DNA of 64,000 nucleotides, from contig BPJP01000002.1 of the NCBI GenBank assembly GCA_026004675.1, positions 434,001-498,000 of the forward strand, written 5' to 3'. The notes under the pieces are model-generated. The model was not told the origin of the DNA. It was given only the letters and a program-made list of their open reading frames with translations, and did no database searches. Origin of the DNA: Gemmatales bacterium. GTDB taxonomy: Bacteria > Planctomycetota > Planctomycetia > Gemmatales > Gemmataceae. The position numbers and the translations under genes were made by a program. Positions within the stretch are counted from its first letter, which is position 1. Each line of letters starts with the position of its first letter. Positions 16,667 through 25,882 of this stretch are shown here, in pieces.

Positions 16667-18211
16667 TCACGGTTTTTTTCCGACCGCAGGCATGTTCTCG
16701 ACAAACCCGCAGCGGGTGCGCCGGAGTTCTGCAATCGCTTCTTGACGCAATTGTTCGAGCATCTTTTGGTATCCTGGCTTGACCGCCAGATTGTCCAGCT
16801 CGTCGGGATCTTTTTTCAGGTTGTAGAGTTCTTCCAGTTCGTTTTCCTTCAGCGGTCGAATGTATTTGTAGTCCTGCTTGCGCAACATGACGTACCAGGG
16901 AATGGGACCATGCATGACCTCGTTGCCTTTGGGAATGATGTTGGTGTCGGAGCCGAATTTTTGCCCTGTGGCGGTAAGCAGGACGGGGTGCGGCCAATCA
17001 GCGTCGGGATTCTTTAACAAGGGCATAAGACTATGCCCGTGCATCTCCCAAGGCAGAGCGAAACCGGCAAACTCATAGATCGTTGGCACCAGATCGACGC
17101 CCCCAACCGGAGCCCGGCAAACTCTTCCCTGCGGAATCGTTCCCGGCATGCTGATGATCAGGGGCGAACGGATGTTGGCGTCATACGCCGCAACTTTGTG
17201 GCGGAAGCCATGCTGCCCCCAGGCAAATCCCTGATCGGACGTAAAAATAATCAACGTATTTTTTCGCTGGTTCGTTTCTTCCAGGGCATCGAGCAAGCGC
17301 TTAACGCCTTCGTCGATGGCCAGCACTCCCTGGTGGTATTGTCTGACCCATGACGTCAATGTGCGTTTGCGCCACATCGGCTGGCCATCGGGGCCTTTCA
17401 TCCAGAATTTGATCTTCTGTGCCCATTCGGGTTTTCCTGGGCGTGGGGGAAAGATGTCCTTCGGCGTCGGCACGTCGATGTCGGCATATTCTTTCAGATG
17501 CCTTTTCGCCGGCGTGTAAGGGCTGTGCACCGCACCATAGCAGAGCCACAAATACCATGGCTTGCTCTTGTCGCGACCTTTTCCTTTGATCAAGTCAACG
17601 GCCCAGTCGGTGTACTGGTCGGTCGAGTAGCGTTTGAGGATTTTGGTTTCGCCGCCGTGATAGGTAATCGGCTGGTCGTAGTAATAGTTCTGATGGTTTT
17701 CGGTGAAGCGTGGCCGGTTCCAGACGATCTGGAAATCCCAGTCTCTGCCGAAGCCGGTATCGACTCCGGTATGCCATTTGCCAATTTGAGCTGTGAAGTA
17801 CCCCTTTTTGCGGAAATCCTTTGGCCAGAACGGGCACTTTTCCGGGTCATACTCGCTGCCTGGATACGGCCCTTTCATGCGCATCGACTCGACGCCGAAC
17901 TGGTGATGCCCGGTAAGCAACGTCGCTCGTGACGGCATGCACCACGTGCCGATGTAAGCCGACTCAAAACGAATGCCCTCTTTGGCCAACCGATCGATGT
18001 TAGGTGTTCGAACCCAGGGATAGGCTTCGGGATAGCAGCCTACGGTCCGATAGGAATGGTCATCGGTGTAAATGAAGAGGATATTGGGTCGGGTTTTTTC
18101 CGGAGCGTTGGCTCGGACAGGAAACACGCTTGTTCCCATTGCCAGCGCCGTCACACCCAAAACTGCCGCCTGCACAAGTCGCAACACTTTTGGCCTCCTG
18201 AAATGAAGCAT
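16667..18211 (-). CDS. Exported type I sulfatase (formylglycine-dependent)
   Basis: A 514-residue arylsulfatase-family enzyme. The N-terminal signal peptide (LVQAAVLGVTALAMGTSVF) directs it out of the cytoplasm. The metal-binding pair of aspartates is in IYTDDHS (about 50-51), and the cysteine of CMPSRATLLTG (about 91) is the site converted to formylglycine, the CxPSR sulfatase signature. Further conserved pieces are GKWHTG and FTSDQGFAWGQHGF. Planctomycetes carry many such enzymes for desulfating polysaccharides; the exact substrate is unknown. Start choice between 18211 and 18256 is uncertain. No maturase gene is close. Confidence 0.92.
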   Translation of the reverse strand: MLHFRRPKVLRLVQAAVLGVTALAMGTSVFPVRANAPEKTRPNILFIYTDDHSYRTVGCYPEAYPWVRTPNIDRLAKEGIRFESAYIGTWCMPSRATLLTGHHQFGVESMRMKGPYPGSEYDPEKCPFWPKDFRKKGYFTAQIGKWHTGVDTGFGRDWDFQIVWNRPRFTENHQNYYYDQPITYHGGETKILKRYSTDQYTDWAVDLIKGKGRDKSKPWYLWLCYGAVHSPYTPAKRHLKEYADIDVPTPKDIFPPRPGKPEWAQKIKFWMKGPDGQPMWRKRTLTSWVRQYHQGVLAIDEGVKRLLDALEETNQRKNTLIIFTSDQGFAWGQHGFRHKVAAYDANIRSPLIISMPGTIPQGRVCRAPVGGVDLVPTIYEFAGFALPWEMHGHSLMPLLKNPDADWPHPVLLTATGQKFGSDTNIIPKGNEVMHGPIPWYVMLRKQDYKYIRPLKENELEELYNLKKDPDELDNLAVKPGYQKMLEQLRQEAIAELRRTRCGFVENMPAVGKKP

Positions 18212-18371
18212 GCCAACAGGAATCTTAGCTTTCGCAGACTGTACAGGATGTCGCATGGCGATGCGAGGAAATTTGCCGAGCCGATTCGCCGTGGATTTCC
18301 CTTGTGGTAGCACGGCGCCCTAGTAAACTTAGGCGAAGACAAACGGTTGTAGCAAACGGCAGGATCAACTT

Positions 18372-18845
18372 ATGGCGAAGAGTCTGCAAATCGTTCCAGA
18401 CAAATGCACTGGTTGCATGCAGTGCGAACTGGCTTGTTCTTGGGTGCAAACGGGGACGTTCCAACCCTCGCGTTCGCTGATTCGCGTCAACGTTTTCGAC
18501 GAAGAAGCGAGCTACGCGCCCTTTACTTGCTTCCAATGCAAGGAAGCATGGTGCATGAATGTCTGCCCGGTCAATGCTATCGCCGTCGATCCGACGACCC
18601 AGGCGAAAGTCGTTCTTGACGAGGTGTGCGTCGGTTGCCATCTATGCACGATCGCTTGTCCATTCGGGACGGTGTTTACGTTGCCCCAAACGGATAAGGC
18701 AGCGAAATGCAATCTCTGCGGCGGCGAACCGGCGTGCGCGACGGCGTGTCCGACCTCGGCAATCGAATGGGCTGACGGAGATGCCGGCTGGCTCGAACCT
18801 TGGGGTCGGCGCGTCGCCGAACGCTTTCAAGAAGCACATTCCTGA
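18372..18845 (+). CDS. Four-cluster [4Fe-4S] ferredoxin-type electron-transfer subunit
   Basis: A 157-residue protein with sixteen cysteines in four groups that pair as in HycB/DmsB-type iron-sulfur subunits: CTGCMQCELAC, CFQCKEAWCMNVCP, CVGCHLCTIACP and CNLCGGEPACATACP. It should carry four [4Fe-4S] clusters and shuttle electrons for a molybdenum or tungsten enzyme (formate dehydrogenase, aldehyde oxidoreductase or DMSO reductase type). No catalytic subunit lies beside it; the nearby mog/carrier pair hints at a molybdoenzyme link, but that is inference. It has no signal peptide, so it is cytoplasmic. The SulP gene follows 125 bases later in the same direction. Confidence 0.9.
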   Translation: MAKSLQIVPDKCTGCMQCELACSWVQTGTFQPSRSLIRVNVFDEEASYAPFTCFQCKEAWCMNVCPVNAIAVDPTTQAKVVLDEVCVGCHLCTIACPFGTVFTLPQTDKAAKCNLCGGEPACATACPTSAIEWADGDAGWLEPWGRRVAERFQEAHS

Positions 18846-18970
18846 GACAGCGTGTCTTTGATCTGCTGGCGCACCGACTTTTCAAAATGGACCAGGCATA
18901 AGGAACAAGGCCCTGGTTCGCCTCCGTTGGCAGTGAAAAAGTTCCGGCGGATTCGAGAGGAGTGCTCAAT

Positions 18971-20935
18971 ATGGAAAGTCAAGACCGGCCGAACTTCCGA
19001 GAAACCATCCAACACGATTTCATCGCTTCGTTGGTGGTCTTTCTGGTGGCTCTGCCATTGTGCATGGGTATCGCCATCGCGTCGGGCGTGCCCGTCGCAT
19101 TGGGTCTGATCACCGGCATTGTGGGCGGACTTGTGGTCGGTTTGCTGGCTGGGAGTCCTTTGCAAGTGAGCGGGCCGGCCGCCGGCTTGACGGTGATCGT
19201 GTATGACCTCGTGCAAAAGCACGGACTCGAGATGCTTGGCATTATCGTCCTGCTTGCCGGCTTGATTCAGGTGATCGCAGGATTGTTGCGGATCGGTCAA
19301 TGGTTTCGTGCCGTATCGCCAGCGGTGATTCGGGGAATGCTATCCGGTATTGGCGTCCTTATCTTCGCCAGCCAATTTCATGTGATGATCGATGATAAAC
19401 CCAGAGGAAGCGGACTGACGAATCTTTTGACCATCCCGGAATCAGTAGTCAAGGCATTGGAGTGGCCGGAATTGCGCAGCCGAGATGACCGCCGCTTCCA
19501 CACGGAAACGTTGAAACAGATCGGCGACCTGCATTTGCGGCAAACGATCGTCGATGAACAGCTGGCGGAGATATTCCCCCACCACCTGCATGAAATGCCT
19601 GCCAACGCTAAAGTCGATCTGAGTGCGGTAGTGGTCGAACAACAGCGAATCACGGATACGTTGCAAGAAATCGTCGAAAAGTTGCAAACCAAACGGGCCC
19701 AATCAAGGAATCCAAAAAAGGCAGAGGCGATTCGGGAAGCCGCTCGGAAAGCCTTAGCCGATAGCCAGGCCGCTCTGGCAGCGCTCAAGCAGGGGGAAGG
19801 GGTCGAAGCACTGAAACAACAGGATCACGCTGTGGAATCCCTGGCGGAGCTTTCCAGTCGCTTGCGCAATCATAACCTGGCTGCCTGGATCGGCGTCATT
19901 ACCATCCTGATCGTCGTGTTATGGCAGTCATTCGCTCCTGGCCGCTTGCGCATCGTGCCGGGTCCGCTTATCGCTGTGATCGTTGCCACGGCGATCTCTT
20001 GCTTCGTTATTCTGCCCGTCTTGTACGTCGAGGTTCCCGATCGACTGACCGATGAAATTTTTCTGCCGCATTGGGCTGTGCTGGAAAATGCGCCCTGGCC
20101 GGCCATTCTTGGAGCGGCACTGTTGATTGCGGCTGTTGCCAGTGCCGAAACTCTCCTATGCGCCAATGCCGTCGACCAGATGCACCAGGGACCGCGTACC
20201 AAATATGACAAGGAACTGTGGGCGCAAGGAGTCGGCAATATGGTGTGCGGTTTTTTGGGTGCGCTGCCTATGACCGGCGTCATCGTCCGCAGTTCGGTGA
20301 ACGTCCAGGCGGGTGCGAAAACCCGGCTGTCGGCGTTCTTGCATGGGGTCTGGCTGCTTGTCTTTGTCGTCTGGTTCAGTCACCTTCTGCGCTTAATCCC
20401 CACTGCTTCGCTTGCAGCTATCCTGGTCTACACCGGCTACAAGCTCTTCAATCCAAAGACCTTCGCCGAATTGAAAAGATTCGGCTGGGGCGAAGTCGGC
20501 ATTTACACGGCTACTCTCTGTACCATCGTCGTAGTCGATCTTCTCACCGGCGTGATTGTTGGCATCGTTTTGGCTGCTGCCAAACTGCTCTACACATTTT
20601 CCCACCTCAATGTCGATCTGGACGTGGATGCAACCCAGTCGGCGGCAAAAATGAGGCTGGAAGGCGCAGCAACGTTCATCCGCCTGCCTCGTCTGGCCGA
20701 TGAGTTGGAACGCGTGCCGCCCGGCGCCGAATTGCACGTCGATTTCCAACGACTGAACTACATCGACCATGCTTGTCTCGATCTCTTGATGAATTGGGCC
20801 AAACAGCATGAATCGAGCGGAGGCAGGCTGGTGATCGATTGGGACTCGCTGCATGCCCGTTTCAATCACCAGCCCGGCATCCAGAAAGAAATGGTTGAAC
20901 CAGCCGAGCAACCCCAGACGCAACCCAATAGCTGA
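18971..20935 (+). CDS. SulP-family anion transporter with large cytosolic insertion and STAS domain
   Basis: A SulP (SLC26-like) transporter of sulfate, bicarbonate or similar anions, 654 residues. Transmembrane helices start near residue 16; the substrate-site helices include PAAGLTVIVYDLV, and SAETLLCANAVDQM and SSVNVQAGAKTRLS are later family motifs. A C-terminal STAS domain occupies about 548-640. Between about 165 and 300, where the family usually has a short linker, lies a charged helical insertion rich in Glu, Gln, Lys and Ala that reads as coiled coil. AGGAG sits eight bases before the ATG at 18971; a GTG at 18962 overlapping that site is the less likely start. Bicarbonate-type members resemble it in the core, but substrate is not determined. 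Confidence 0.88.
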   Translation: MESQDRPNFRETIQHDFIASLVVFLVALPLCMGIAIASGVPVALGLITGIVGGLVVGLLAGSPLQVSGPAAGLTVIVYDLVQKHGLEMLGIIVLLAGLIQVIAGLLRIGQWFRAVSPAVIRGMLSGIGVLIFASQFHVMIDDKPRGSGLTNLLTIPESVVKALEWPELRSRDDRRFHTETLKQIGDLHLRQTIVDEQLAEIFPHHLHEMPANAKVDLSAVVVEQQRITDTLQEIVEKLQTKRAQSRNPKKAEAIREAARKALADSQAALAALKQGEGVEALKQQDHAVESLAELSSRLRNHNLAAWIGVITILIVVLWQSFAPGRLRIVPGPLIAVIVATAISCFVILPVLYVEVPDRLTDEIFLPHWAVLENAPWPAILGAALLIAAVASAETLLCANAVDQMHQGPRTKYDKELWAQGVGNMVCGFLGALPMTGVIVRSSVNVQAGAKTRLSAFLHGVWLLVFVVWFSHLLRLIPTASLAAILVYTGYKLFNPKTFAELKRFGWGEVGIYTATLCTIVVVDLLTGVIVGIVLAAAKLLYTFSHLNVDLDVDATQSAAKMRLEGAATFIRLPRLADELERVPPGAELHVDFQRLNYIDHACLDLLMNWAKQHESSGGRLVIDWDSLHARFNHQPGIQKEMVEPAEQPQTQPNS

Positions 20936-20973
20936 AAAAAATCCCGATTCGCCAGCGAAAGTCGATGCGCCGG

Positions 20974-21453
20974 CTATCCCTCCGGCCACGCGCCGAGACA
21001 ACGCCGCAAGAAAACCAATTGCCCCAGGTGATAGGCATTGTGGTCCGCCACTAAGAGCGCTTCACGCAAGATGGTCTGCCCGTCGCCATGCGGAATCGGC
21101 GCGAACAAATCGACTTCTGGATTGTTGACGAGATCAACCATTGCCTGCAAATCGGAACGGAAAGCCTGCACGCTTTGTTCCCACGCGTCGGCATCGGGCG
21201 GCGCGTCGCTTTCGGGCCAATACCCTGCGGGGAATTCCGGCGATACGTGCGCCGGATTGCGGGAGAATTCGAGAATATCCCATTGGCAGATACGCATATG
21301 TTCGAGCAGACGCCAGGGCGTATGCGGAACGGCATCCACCTTGGCGCCGCGCAAGTTCTCCGGCAGGTCGGCAATCGCCCGGTCGAAACTCAAATGGGCG
21401 CCGCCTCCTTGCAAGAGATAGACCACATGCTCGCGCAGCGATGGATCGTTCAT
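20974..21453 (-). CDS. DinB-family four-helix protein
   Basis: A 159-residue protein of the DinB/YfiT-like superfamily. The metal-binding histidine pattern is visible as [20 protein letters not shown] in the middle and [15 protein letters not shown] at the end. Family members are metal-dependent enzymes such as thiol S-transferases; this one cannot be assigned more closely. It lies 16 bases downstream of the amidohydrolase gene and is probably co-transcribed with it. The alternative ATG at 21465 gives four more residues; a weak GGAAA favours 21453. Confidence 0.82.
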   Translation of the reverse strand: MNDPSLREHVVYLLQGGGAHLSFDRAIADLPENLRGAKVDAVPHTPWRLLEHMRICQWDILEFSRNPAHVSPEFPAGYWPESDAPPDADAWEQSVQAFRSDLQAMVDLVNNPEVDLFAPIPHGDGQTILREALLVADHNAYHLGQLVFLRRCLGAWPEG

Positions 21454-21469
21454 GGCGGTTTCCACTTGG

Positions 21470-23167
21470 TTATTTCATCTGCGAATGCACCGTCTTGCCG
21501 CCGATGACCGTCCGCATGACGGCAATCTCTTTGATGCGGTCGGGTTCGACTTCGTGAGGGTCTTTGGCCAGGATGACAAAGTCGGCGAGTTTGCCCGGCG
21601 TAATCGAGCCTTTGCTCTTTTCTTCGAACGAGGCATAGGCGCCGTGCAGCGTGCAAATGCGCAATGCTTCGCCGACCGTGATTTTCTGTTTCGGGCCCCA
21701 CACTCGGCCTTCGAAATCCTTGCGTGTCACCATGCTTTGGATCGCCATGAGCGGTTCGAAGGGGCCGGGCACGTAATCGCTGGCGCCGGCCACGCGGATC
21801 TTGTAATCCAGAAACGAGCGATGGGCGAACATCCACTGCAGCTTTTCTTTGCCGTACGCTGCCCACTTGTTGCCGTGAAAATGGACGTAAGTGTAAAACG
21901 GCGTCGGAATCACACCCAAAGCGGCAATACGCTTCAACAAGCCGGGATTGACGAGGGTGCAGTGTTCGATGCGAAATCGGGGATCGGGGTGTGGTCGAAT
22001 CTTCAAAGCGCGTTCGTAGGCTTTGAGGACCATGTCGATGGCGACGTCGCCGTTGGCATGAACGCCGACCTGAAATTGATGCCAGTGGGCGTCTTCGATG
22101 GTTTCGTTGAGTTCCTTTTGGCTCATGGTCAGGATGCCGAAATAATTCGGCCGGTCGGCATAAGGGGTGCTCATCCGCATGGTGCGTTCGTTGCACGAGC
22201 CGTCGGCAAAAAGTTTCAAGCCGCCGATTCGCAGCCAGTCATCGCCAAAGCCGGTGCGCAGGCGGGCCTTCTTCAAGGAGGCAAACAGTTCGGTGCTGAC
22301 CATGGCATAAACGCGGAAGTACAGTTCGCCGGCCTCCCGGGCATCTTGATACGCCACAAAAAAGTCTTCGCTGGTATGAGCATCGTGCACGGAAGTCAGG
22401 CCGGCGGCGGACATCAGCTTCGATACGACCACGACCCCTTGCCTGCGGTCGCGGCGGGTGATTTCCGGTTCGGGCGCGATTTTGGCAAAGACCTGCCGGG
22501 CTTTTTCCGCGACGAAGCCGGTCAGTTCGCCGTTCTTGTCTCGGCCAAACTGACCACCCGGCGGATCGGGCGTCTCCTTGCTGATCCCTGCCGCCTTGAA
22601 TGCGAATGTGTTGTAGATCGCCGTATGCCCGCCGCGATGCAATATCTCGACGGGATGTTCCTTGGCGACTTCGTCAAGGTCCTTGCGTGAAAGAGGCCGG
22701 CCTTCGCGGAGCTTCGTGTCGTCGTACTTGAAGCCTTTGACCCACCGCCCTTTGGGAGTCTTCTTGACCCGCTCGGCGATGGCCTTTTTGATCTCGGCAA
22801 TGCTGCGCAGGTCGCAGTTCACCTTGCGCAATTCGGAAACCCCGGCCGACGCCGGGTGCGTATGGGCGTCGATAAAACCAGGTGTCACCGTCATGCCGTC
22901 CGCGTCGATGATCTCCGTTTTATTGCCGGCCAAAGAGCGGATGTGTTTCGACGAACCGACCGCCACGAACCGGCCATGCTTGACAGCGAATGCTTCTGCC
23001 TTGGGCAGTGTGTCGTCGACGGTATAAACCCTGCCGTTGACGACGATGAGATCAGGTGCTTCCCCTTGGGCACCGGATTTCGCAAACGCGAAAAGAGGAG
23101 AAGATAACGAGGCGGCAACGGCCAGTCCGCCACTTTGCAAACACTCCCGGCGCGTCAGTTTTCCCAT
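21470..23167 (-). CDS. Exported amidohydrolase (YtcJ-like, amidohydrolase family 3)
   Basis: A 565-residue metal-dependent hydrolase. The N-terminus reads [20 protein letters not shown], a twin-arginine-like leader followed by a hydrophobic stretch, so export is likely. The family starts with [14 protein letters not shown], the metal-ligand motif is GFIDAHTHP, later histidines appear in [14 protein letters not shown] and [10 protein letters not shown], and the terminal composite domain closes with [14 protein letters not shown]. YtcJ-type enzymes hydrolyse amides or carbamates, but substrates are rarely known. ATG at 23167 is chosen over 23188 because the leader fits better. DinB follows closely downstream. 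Confidence 0.88.
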   Translation of the reverse strand: MGKLTRRECLQSGGLAVAASLSSPLFAFAKSGAQGEAPDLIVVNGRVYTVDDTLPKAEAFAVKHGRFVAVGSSKHIRSLAGNKTEIIDADGMTVTPGFIDAHTHPASAGVSELRKVNCDLRSIAEIKKAIAERVKKTPKGRWVKGFKYDDTKLREGRPLSRKDLDEVAKEHPVEILHRGGHTAIYNTFAFKAAGISKETPDPPGGQFGRDKNGELTGFVAEKARQVFAKIAPEPEITRRDRRQGVVVVSKLMSAAGLTSVHDAHTSEDFFVAYQDAREAGELYFRVYAMVSTELFASLKKARLRTGFGDDWLRIGGLKLFADGSCNERTMRMSTPYADRPNYFGILTMSQKELNETIEDAHWHQFQVGVHANGDVAIDMVLKAYERALKIRPHPDPRFRIEHCTLVNPGLLKRIAALGVIPTPFYTYVHFHGNKWAAYGKEKLQWMFAHRSFLDYKIRVAGASDYVPGPFEPLMAIQSMVTRKDFEGRVWGPKQKITVGEALRICTLHGAYASFEEKSKGSITPGKLADFVILAKDPHEVEPDRIKEIAVMRTVIGGKTVHSQMK

Positions 23168-23211
23168 GTCGGGACCTCCTGGCAGCATGTCGTTCAGGCA
23201 CCGTCGTCAGG

Positions 23212-24405
23212 CTAATAATCCTTGAGAATCGGCACCACCGCGGTCTGAGGCGTCGGCCCAGTAACGTGCACCCTTCCGTGTTTGTCGATATAGACGTTGA
23301 CCTCGCTGCGAATACCAAATTCGCGAAGATAGATTCCCGGCTCGATCGAGAAACAGGTCCTCGGCAGCACGCGCCGTTCTTCGCGCGTTTCCAAGTCATC
23401 CATGTTGGCACCGTTGCCGTGCGTCTCCTGCCCGATCGAATGTCCTGTGCGATGGCAAAAATATTCGCCATAGCCGGCTCGATCGATCACCTCGCGGGCT
23501 GCCCGATCGACTTGCCAGCCTTGCAGCGGTTCCTTTTTTTCAAACGCCGTCTTGACCCGTTCGATCGCGGCATCGCGTGCTCGGGCCACGATCTGAAAAA
23601 TCTTGTCGTATTTGTCCGGCACCTCGGTACCGACAAAGCCGGTCCAAGTAAGATCGCTGTAGACGCCGCGCGGCTTGTCGAGTTTGGCCCACAAATCGAT
23701 CAGGACGAAATCGCCTTCTTTGATGGCCGAGTCCTTGCCCGCTTGGGGGGCATAGTGGGGATCGCCCGAATGCGGGCCGACGGCACAGATCGGCGCGTGG
23801 TCCGTGATCAGGCCATGTTCTTTGAAATGATCGAGGATGCGTTGTTGCACTTCGGTTTCGCGGACCGAACCATGTTGGCGAACACGCTCTGCCAAAAAGG
23901 CGAATGCCGTCTGAAACGCCGAGGCCGTGTGCTTTGCCGCTTCCAAATGCATTTCCCACTGCTCATCGTCCCAGCACGCTTCAAAGAGTTGGATCAGGTC
24001 GCCCGACGGCACGATCTTGGGACCAAAGGACGCAACCAGTTCGACGGTGCCGGCATCGACGCGGGAAATGTACGGATTGGCGTTTCGCGGCACGTATTCC
24101 ATGGCGATGGTTTTGGCCCCAGCGACCAGTTCCTTGACGCCCGCTTCCAGTTCCTGCCAGCGGAGGTAAGTCATCCGGTTGTCGCCGGGCAGAAAGTCGA
24201 GAGCGTGCGGCTCGATTTTGTGGACGAGTTTTTTCGGCGCGCCCGACGCCGGCACGTAATAGAACCAGCGCCGCGACAAAAACTGGCCTTCGGGAAACTC
24301 GAGCACACGCCGGGCCAGCACATTCAATCCGCGAAAGTCGTAGAGCAGCCAACCATCGAGTCCCTGCTCACCGATGGCTTGCTGTACCGCTTTAAGATCG
24401 AACAT
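23212..24405 (-). CDS. M24-family Xaa-Pro aminopeptidase-type metallopeptidase
   Basis: A 397-residue creatinase/aminopeptidase-fold protein. The pita-bread catalytic domain holds the five metal ligands: the two Asp in VLIDLWAKLDKPRGVYSDLTW (shortened; about 228 and 240), His in TGHSIGQETHGNG, and Glu in SIEPGIYL and RSEVNVYID. The N-terminal 160 residues form the creatinase-type lid domain. It probably removes N-terminal residues ahead of proline, but other members cleave other C-N bonds. GGCAGGAG seven bases ahead of the ATG at 24405 fixes the start, discarding an open 43-codon extension. No signal peptide is present. Confidence 0.9.
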   Translation of the reverse strand: MFDLKAVQQAIGEQGLDGWLLYDFRGLNVLARRVLEFPEGQFLSRRWFYYVPASGAPKKLVHKIEPHALDFLPGDNRMTYLRWQELEAGVKELVAGAKTIAMEYVPRNANPYISRVDAGTVELVASFGPKIVPSGDLIQLFEACWDDEQWEMHLEAAKHTASAFQTAFAFLAERVRQHGSVRETEVQQRILDHFKEHGLITDHAPICAVGPHSGDPHYAPQAGKDSAIKEGDFVLIDLWAKLDKPRGVYSDLTWTGFVGTEVPDKYDKIFQIVARARDAAIERVKTAFEKKEPLQGWQVDRAAREVIDRAGYGEYFCHRTGHSIGQETHGNGANMDDLETREERRVLPRTCFSIEPGIYLREFGIRSEVNVYIDKHGRVHVTGPTPQTAVVPILKDY

Positions 24406-24546
24406 CCAAAACTCCTGCCGCGAATGCGTTAGCGTAAGCGAAAGTTTTCGCCGGTCTTCTCTCAGGCGGATATTGTAAGACCGACTTTCCACGGACGCTA
24501 ATTGATTCCCCTCGCCGAGCGGGCTGATAAGCAAGGTGCCCGGCTA

Positions 24547-24573
24547 TTCTTGCCGCGCTCGTTTTCCTATAAT
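24547..24573 (+). promoter_or_regulatory. Possible promoter for the PQQ-propeller gene
   Basis: A perfect TATAAT at 24568-24573 lies 60 bases before the ATG at 24633. A partial -35, TTCTTG at 24547-24552, is 15 bases ahead, slightly short spacing. Confidence 0.35.
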
Positions 24574-24632
24574 GCAACAGGCTTAACGCAACAGCCTGGT
24601 CAGCGAATGATCTTCAGTTACAGGATGAACCA

Positions 24633-25862
24633 ATGCCTCGACTCCTGCTTTTCGCCTCGTTGATGGGTTTGCTGGTACCGGCAACCGCGACCGCTCAGCA
24701 TTGGAATCGCTTTCGTGGCCCAAACGGGACGGGCGTGCTTGCGACCGACGCCATTCCTGTCGAGTGGACGGAAAAGGATTTCCTCTGGAAAACGAAACTT
24801 CCCGGCACGGGGCATTCCAGTCCCGTTGTTTGGGGAGAGCGCGTCTTCGTCACGGCTGGCGAAGAATCGACGGGGACGCGGTTCGTCGTATGTGTTCGCG
24901 CCACTGACGGCACCATGCTTTGGACACGGCGCTTCGATGGCAAGCCATATTCCAAGCACCGCCGAAACAGTGTCGCAACGTCGACCCCCGCTGCTGACGC
25001 CAGGCATGTGTATGTCGCCTGGGGCGTTCCAGAGCAATGCGTCCTGATGGCCTTGGATCACAACGGCAAGACTGTCTGGGAAAAAGACCTTGGGCCGTTC
25101 AAAGGAAATCACGGCTTCGGCGCCTCGCCTGTTGTCGTCGGTGATCGGGTCATCCTTGCCAATGACCAGGACGGCAAAGGATACGTCATCGCATTGAAAG
25201 CGACCGACGGTTCGGTTTGCTGGAAACTGCCTCGCCAAAGCGGCAATGCCACCTATTCGACACCCTGCCTCTTCGAAGGCAACGGTCGTCAGGAATTGAT
25301 CCTGACCAACTGGCAGCACGGCATCACCAGCGTCGATCCCGAAACAGGAAAGGTGTATTGGGAAATCTGCTGTTTCGAACCTGCCAAGAAAGAGCGGGCC
25401 ATCGCCTCGCCGGTCGTTGCCGGCGATCTGGTCCTGGGAACGTGCGGCTTTGTCACGAAGCAAAAGCATTTCGTTGCCGTTCGCCCGGCCAAGAACGATG
25501 CCAAGGAAGTCTGGCGAATGGAGCGGGCTGTTTCGTATCTCCCTTCGCCACTGGTGATCGATAGCCGCGTCTATCTTTGTTCGGAATTGGGAGTCGCATC
25601 CTGTCTCGATGCAGCCACTGGGAAAATCATCTGGCAGGAACGTCTTGGGGACGATTTCTACGCCTCGCCGGTTTCCACTGGAAAGGCCATTTACTGCGTG
25701 TCGAACGACGGCGACGTTTATGTTCTGGCACCGGGGGATACGTTCAAAGTCCTGGCCAAGAACAGCATTGGCGAAGGGACGCAATCGACGCCGGCGCTGA
25801 CTCCCCAGGCGATCCTATTCCGCACACCGGGGCGGTTGATCGCCATTGGCAAGAGAAAGTGA
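24633..25862 (+). CDS. Exported PQQ-like beta-propeller protein (paralogue of 6724-7947)
   Basis: A 409-residue exported propeller. A signal peptide (MPRLLLFASLMGLLVPATATA) is followed by NRFRGPNGTG and repeated blades with the class motif Asp-x-x-x-Gly-x-x-x-Trp, such as LDHNGKTVWEKDLG, VDPETGKVYWE and LDAATGKIIWQERLG. It mirrors the protein at 6724-7947 in length, order of blades and starting motif, so the two are paralogues. Quinone-binding or catalytic residues are not evident; a binding or assembly role is equally possible. It is convergent with the unknown gene at 25883, ending 21 bases from it. Confidence 0.83.
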   Translation: MPRLLLFASLMGLLVPATATAQHWNRFRGPNGTGVLATDAIPVEWTEKDFLWKTKLPGTGHSSPVVWGERVFVTAGEESTGTRFVVCVRATDGTMLWTRRFDGKPYSKHRRNSVATSTPAADARHVYVAWGVPEQCVLMALDHNGKTVWEKDLGPFKGNHGFGASPVVVGDRVILANDQDGKGYVIALKATDGSVCWKLPRQSGNATYSTPCLFEGNGRQELILTNWQHGITSVDPETGKVYWEICCFEPAKKERAIASPVVAGDLVLGTCGFVTKQKHFVAVRPAKNDAKEVWRMERAVSYLPSPLVIDSRVYLCSELGVASCLDAATGKIIWQERLGDDFYASPVSTGKAIYCVSNDGDVYVLAPGDTFKVLAKNSIGEGTQSTPALTPQAILFRTPGRLIAIGKRK

Positions 25863-25882
25863 CAAGTGCGAAGGCGTGCCGA

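Noticed and set aside
23056..24432. 458-codon plus-strand frame antisense to the M24 peptidase
   Set aside because: The opposite strand has a complete metal-ligand set and a good ribosome binding site; the antisense frame arises from high GC content.
24618..25784. 388-codon minus-strand frame antisense to the second PQQ propeller
   Set aside because: No signal peptide or motif, while the plus strand has both a signal peptide and propeller blades.
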